Part shown: positions 5,888 to 8,954 of the stretch, one piece after another | Layout of the letters: each line of letters starts with the position of its first letter | How positions within the stretch are numbered: position 1 is the stretch's first letter | Source of the DNA: Ekhidna sp. | Lineage (GTDB): Bacteria; Bacteroidota; Bacteroidia; Cytophagales; Cyclobacteriaceae | Assembly (NCBI GenBank): GCA_013214445.1 | Contig: JABSPG010000139.1 | Span: forward strand, 1-8,954 | Length of the DNA stretch: 8,954 nt | Direction: 5' to 3' | Made by a program: the position numbers and the translations under genes | Notes under the pieces: generated by a model | The model's database searches: none | Seen by the model: only the letters and a program-made list of their open reading frames with translations | What the model was told of the DNA's origin: nothing

Positions 5888-6991
5888 TCACATTATTTTG
5901 TCGTAGAAGACACGCTCGCTGACATCCATCCAGCCTCCAACATTCTTTTTGAATTTGTCAAAAGCCTCAAAAACCTTTTTGCTTGCTGGGTCACTTTCTG
6001 TAATTTCTATAATCGCTTCCTTGGTGTGAACTTTCAGCCTTTCAAGTACCTCATCAGGGAACTGAGTCACAGTTACGTCTGTCTCGTCAATGATCTTTTT
6101 CAGATACTGTCCATTTCTGGCATCAAACTCAGCACCCATCCATCTGCCTGTTCGATAGCAAGCTGTTCTAATAATCTCTTGCAAATCAGTAGGTAAGCTT
6201 TCCAATTTCTCCTTGTTTACTAGCATCTCTAGCGCCGGACCTGGCTCGTGCCATCCAGGGTAGTAGTAGTAATTCGCGACGTTATAAAAACCCATCAAAT
6301 AATCATGATAAGGTCCGATCCATTCGGTAGCGTCTATGACTCCCCTCTCCAAATTGGTATAAATCTCCCCACCAGAAACCAACACTGGAGTCCCTCCAGC
6401 CTTTTCCAAGACCTTAGCACCAAGTCCAGGAATCCGCATTTTCAGACCTTTTAAGTCATCAACTGTCTCAATAGCTTTCTTAAACCATCCAGCCATCTGA
6501 ACCCCAGTATTTCCACATAGAAAAGGATGAATATTGAATGGTTCATATAGCTCCTCCCATAGCTTATCGCCACCTCCTGAGATAATCCAAGCACTCATCT
6601 GCTGGGCATTCATTCCAAATGGCACTGCCGCAAAAAACGGAGAGGCGGGTATTTTACCAGTCCAGTAGTAAGCGGCTCCATGATTCATTTCAACCGCTCC
6701 ATTGCTCACCGCATCGAAACCCTCAAGGGCAGGTATTAGCTCTCCCCCGCCATAAACGGTGATTTCCATTCGACCTCCAGACATCTTCTTCACCCAGTCC
6801 GCCATGAGTTGACATCCCTCACCCACAACTGGGAAATTGGGTGGCCAGGTGGTTGTCATCTTCCATCGATACGTGTTGTTAAAGTTGATGTAGGGACCTT
6901 GAGACTTTTCTTCAGATTTGACACATGAAGCTATGGAGGTAGCCCCTGCCGCAGCGAGCGCCGATTTGGTGAGGAAGTTTCTGCGTTTCAT
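5888..6991 (-). CDS. dctP: TRAP transporter substrate-binding protein, TakP-like (DctP family), Tat lipoprotein
   Basis: Extracytoplasmic receptor that captures the substrate and hands it to the DctQ/DctM permease. The 367 residues are typical. The N-terminus has the twin-arginine motif RRNFLTK (3-9), an Ala-rich hydrophobic stretch, and IASC at 20-23, a plausible lipobox with Cys23 as lipid anchor. This suggests Tat export and membrane tethering. The mature protein matches TakP-type receptors for 2-oxo acids: GNTGVQMAGWF at 160-170 with Gln165, MRIPGLG at 185-191 with Arg186 (the carboxylate-binding arginine of the family), DATEWIGPY at 220-228 with Glu223 and Trp224, and YYYYPGWHEPGP at 241-252. 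In TakP the equivalents of the Gln and Glu-Trp residues help hold a cation and the oxo acid. The gene is separated from dctQ/dctM by two sulfur genes and lies on the opposite strand. A one-mismatch -7 box (TAACTTTA, 7004-6997) lies just before the ATG. Confidence 0.94.
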   Translation of the reverse strand: MKRRNFLTKSALAAAGATSIASCVKSEEKSQGPYINFNNTYRWKMTTTWPPNFPVVGEGCQLMADWVKKMSGGRMEITVYGGGELIPALEGFDAVSNGAVEMNHGAAYYWTGKIPASPFFAAVPFGMNAQQMSAWIISGGGDKLWEELYEPFNIHPFLCGNTGVQMAGWFKKAIETVDDLKGLKMRIPGLGAKVLEKAGGTPVLVSGGEIYTNLERGVIDATEWIGPYHDYLMGFYNVANYYYYPGWHEPGPALEMLVNKEKLESLPTDLQEIIRTACYRTGRWMGAEFDARNGQYLKKIIDETDVTVTQFPDEVLERLKVHTKEAIIEITESDPASKKVFEAFDKFKKNVGGWMDVSERVFYDKIM

Positions 6992-7104
6992 ATTTCTAAA
7001 GTTAGACGTTCTGTAGATAGCGCTAATAAAATACTCTTCAAAAAACTTCCAAAAGCTGTTAGTCTACGGAAATCACTATCTTTAAAGGACAAAACTACAC
7101 TGCC
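6992..7104. promoter_or_regulatory. Divergent intergenic region with two imperfect -7 boxes
   Basis: This 113-base AT-rich gap must promote dctP leftward and the lipoprotein gene rightward. On the minus strand TAACTTTA (7004-6997) lies five bases before the dctP ATG. On the plus strand TATCTTTA (7077-7084) lies 20 bases before the ATG at 7105. Each differs from TAnnTTTG only at the last base. Neither has a clear TTG -33 partner, so both are tentative. No operator-like repeat stands out. Confidence 0.3.
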
Positions 7105-8067
7105 ATGAAAAAGACACTACTTCTTCTTTCTGCTGCTTCTTTATTTGTTTTTGGGTGTTCTCAAAATGAGGACGGAGCTTCACCCATTCTCAATACAGAA
7201 AACAGCATAATTATTACCGGAATCAATGAGTCTATCTCATACACATTTACCAGTAATAGTGGACGTACAGAAAGCAGCGTACCTGATGATATAAATATGA
7301 TCCAAATTCTCATCTTGGATGAAAGCAATCAAGTTGTCTATGAACAATATCACTACAACAGCAATGCCTACAATCAGTATTACTATGACAGTGCAGATCA
7401 TGCAGGAGAAGAATACATGTTTGAAAACACTTTACCTGACACATTATATATCCCACCTTTAGCTGACGGGCAATATACCGTTTTAGCTTCGACAAGCTAC
7501 GCAAGCTACTACGATCATCATTATGCCGAAGACAGCAGCTATGGAGCTTATCCTTTTATTGAGTCTTATCAGGTTTCAGATGCCCCAATTTTTGTAGGCA
7601 AGGAAACTACAGAGGTTTCTCAAGAAACCGATGCGGTCGTAGTACTTGACATGAAAAACGTTTCATCTCGAATAGACTTAAACATTGCATCCTCTTCGGA
7701 AGAATGGAATCTGGAGTTAAACATGGAAACAGGAAACAGTCTGATCTATTCATTTGCAACGGAGAGCTTAGAAAACACTGGATATGAGTACGATTACTTG
7801 CACATCTACAGAGATGGATACTACAATCAAACCTCGTACTATTTCCTACCAAGAGATCTTAAAAGTATAAATCTATGGTTCTATGAATATCAGACTAATG
7901 TAAGCGCCAACTTTGAATTCGATATAGATCCAGATCTCACCCTGCAAACAGGTGATGTTTTCAGTCTAAATATTGATATCGATCAGTTGATCGAAGGTGG
8001 AGGTTCTGCAGGGTTTAGTTGGGATTCCATTGATTGGAATGATGTTGGGGAGATCAGTATCCCATAG
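7105..8067 (+). CDS. Tyr-rich secreted lipoprotein of unknown function
   Basis: A 320-residue protein with a clear lipoprotein signal peptide: MKKTLLLLSAASLFVFGC, with Cys18 as the lipid anchor. The following residues SQNED place acidic residues at +4 and +5 after Cys18, resembling the surface-export signal known for Bacteroidota lipoproteins, so cell-surface exposure is likely. The rest looks like beta-rich extracellular sequence. Three tyrosine clusters are striking: eight Tyr in 79-104, seven in 132-155 and eight in 227-246. The layout (an early strand like INMIQILILDESNQVVYEQ, then LYIPPLADGQYTVLAS, a central VVVLDMKNVSSRIDLNI, and a late LQTGDVFSLNIDID) recalls fimbrillin or FimB/Mfa2-type lipoproteins, but I see no decisive motif, so this is only an architectural resemblance. 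It stands alone, divergent from dctP, and ends at a strong terminator. No role in TRAP transport is implied. Confidence 0.88.
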   Translation: MKKTLLLLSAASLFVFGCSQNEDGASPILNTENSIIITGINESISYTFTSNSGRTESSVPDDINMIQILILDESNQVVYEQYHYNSNAYNQYYYDSADHAGEEYMFENTLPDTLYIPPLADGQYTVLASTSYASYYDHHYAEDSSYGAYPFIESYQVSDAPIFVGKETTEVSQETDAVVVLDMKNVSSRIDLNIASSSEEWNLELNMETGNSLIYSFATESLENTGYEYDYLHIYRDGYYNQTSYYFLPRDLKSINLWFYEYQTNVSANFEFDIDPDLTLQTGDVFSLNIDIDQLIEGGGSAGFSWDSIDWNDVGEISIP

Positions 8068-8084
8068 TCACAAATATTTAATTT

Positions 8085-8118
8085 AAAACCCCAATTAATA
8101 AGCTTGATTGGGGTTTTT
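8085..8118. terminator. Strong bidirectional intrinsic terminator
   Basis: AAAACCCCAAT (8085-8095) and ATTGGGGTTTT (8107-8117) form a perfect 11-pair stem around an 11-base loop. A T-run (8114-8118) ends the structure on the plus strand. On the minus strand the A-run 8085-8088 becomes the U-tract. The hairpin lies 17 bases after the lipoprotein stop and six bases beyond the pirin stop, so it can end both convergent transcripts. Confidence 0.9.
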
Positions 8119-8123
8119 ACTTT

Positions 8124-8954
8124 TTAAGACTTTATCTCCTCTTGACCATCAGCATGCAAGGCAAACCTTCCCTTTTCTCTAGGGTGCACAAATTCATCTT
8201 TTGGCCATGGCCATCCCCCAAATTGGGTACGTTGGTACTCTCGGATGGTATCATAAATCTCTTCTTGTGTATTCATCACAAAAGGCCCTTGCTGCACTAC
8301 AGGCTCCCAAATCGGTCTTCCCTGCAGCAAAAGAAAATGAGCTTCTTCAGGCCCGTTTTTTATGGTAGTCACCTTTTCAGCAGATAGATCGACCCCTTGA
8401 TCTTTACGTATCGCCTGCCCGTCAATAGAAACGGACTCTCCCTTGTAAAAAAACAATGACCTGGTGGCTTCACTATTTGCAGTTGGAAGAGTCAATGACC
8501 CATTCGCTTCGATTCTTATCAGCCATACTGCTACACCATTTGCAGGGTCAGCAGCCCAGGAATCTGGTGTAGTGTAAAGTGCTTTGGTTTCCTCAAAATC
8601 ACCTGCAATAATTGTGACTTCTGCATCGGTCGTCTTGTGAACAGGTATCTCTTCCGCCCATAGCATTTTGTAATGAGGCTCAACAAATTTGCTCTTCCGA
8701 GGTAGATTCAACCAGATCTGAAACAGTAGTAATGGATTATCAGCGTTCTCATTTACCAAGGGAAACATCTCAGAATGAAGCACTCCCTTACCAGCAGTCA
8801 TCCACTGAACATCTCCTTGTCCAAATCTACCCGTTGCACCCATCGAATCTGAATGGTCTACCAAACCCTCTGGCACCACAGTAATCGTTTCAAACCCTCG
8901 GTGCGGATGTTGAGGAAAACCAGGGACAGTTTGCCCATGGTACATACGCCACCC
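8124..8954 (-). CDS. Pirin family protein (N-terminus beyond window)
   Basis: Bicupin protein of the pirin (YhhW/PIR) family. Members bind one metal ion in the N-terminal cupin; some act as quercetin 2,3-dioxygenases and others as redox-linked regulators. The visible frame runs 276 codons from the window edge to the TGA at 8124-8126, so only about 15-25 N-terminal residues are missing. A methionine at 8945 is internal, because the upstream codons read GWR and complete the usual GWRMYHG block. Counting from that Met, the metal ligands are His13 and His15 (QHPHRGFET) and His57 and Glu59 (LHSEM). GDVQWMTAGKG at 44-54 is the second family signature. The C-terminal cupin ends with GGWPWPKDEFVHP, also typical. 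The substrate cannot be told from sequence. It is convergent with the lipoprotein gene and shares its terminator. Confidence 0.95.
   Translation of the reverse strand, partial: GWRMYHGQTVPGFPQHPHRGFETITVVPEGLVDHSDSMGATGRFGQGDVQWMTAGKGVLHSEMFPLVNENADNPLLLFQIWLNLPRKSKFVEPHYKMLWAEEIPVHKTTDAEVTIIAGDFEETKALYTTPDSWAADPANGVAVWLIRIEANGSLTLPTANSEATRSLFFYKGESVSIDGQAIRKDQGVDLSAEKVTTIKNGPEEAHFLLLQGRPIWEPVVQQGPFVMNTQEEIYDTIREYQRTQFGGWPWPKDEFVHPREKGRFALHADGQEEIKS

Noticed and set aside
6248..6454. Plus-strand open frame antisense to dctP
   Set aside because: Lies across the most conserved part of the receptor gene; a shadow frame.
7310..7852. Minus-strand open frames within the lipoprotein gene (7310-7504 and 7607-7852)
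   Set aside because: Cys- and His-rich composition reflects reverse-strand reading of Tyr- and Glu-rich codons; no start signals or motifs.
8142..8387. Plus-strand open frame antisense to the pirin gene
   Set aside because: Contained within the pirin coding region, which has clear catalytic motifs on the minus strand.
8943..8945. ATG at 8945 as the true start of the pirin gene
   Set aside because: The three codons upstream encode GWR, which completes a conserved pirin block, so the gene continues past the window edge.

Overview
The window looks like a chromosomal stretch from a member of the Bacteroidota, most likely a marine Cytophagales-type bacterium. Three things point there: Bacteroidota-type -7 promoter elements (TAnnTTTG) in front of genes, the near absence of Shine-Dalgarno sequences, and lipoproteins with acidic residues just after the lipobox cysteine. 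The genus is an inference and cannot be fixed from the sequence. I see no mobile element, CRISPR array, tRNA or rRNA. Most of the window is ordinary metabolic and transport DNA, closely packed, with several strand switches.

Layout. Positions 1-992 (minus) hold rlmN, the 23S rRNA/tRNA adenosine-C2 methyltransferase, cut at its C-terminus by the window edge. Diverging from it, 1041-4168 (plus) is a three-gene TRAP transporter cluster: dctQ-type small permease, an unrecognised 435-residue membrane protein overlapping dctQ by 14 bases, and dctM-type large permease. A 183-base gap with a nested inverted repeat follows. Then come a minus-strand O-succinylhomoserine sulfhydrylase-type PLP enzyme (4352-5527), a divergent single-domain rhodanese (5570-5887), and, convergent with it at zero spacing, the substrate-binding protein of the TRAP system (5888-6991, minus). 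A plus-strand Tyr-rich lipoprotein of unknown function (7105-8067) ends at a strong bidirectional terminator, which is shared with a convergent pirin gene (8124-8954, minus) cut at its N-terminus.

How the genes fit together. The substrate-binding protein carries the hallmarks of TakP-type TRAP receptors (conserved Gln165, Arg186, Glu223-Trp224 and a PGWHEPGP motif), so the likely substrate is a 2-oxo acid or related monocarboxylate. It is probably the partner of the DctQ/DctM pair about 1.7 kb away, although it lies on the other strand with two sulfur-metabolism genes in between. The PLP enzyme and the rhodanese share a 42-base divergent intergenic region and may form a small sulfur-assimilation module.

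The most interesting element is the unknown membrane protein between the two TRAP permease subunits. It has six to seven predicted membrane segments and a C-terminal soluble domain of about 170 residues, and I cannot assign it to a family. Smaller points of interest are an apparently leaderless rlmN transcript, a five-codon mini-ORF whose stop overlaps the dctM start, and a substrate-binding protein with both a Tat motif and a lipobox.
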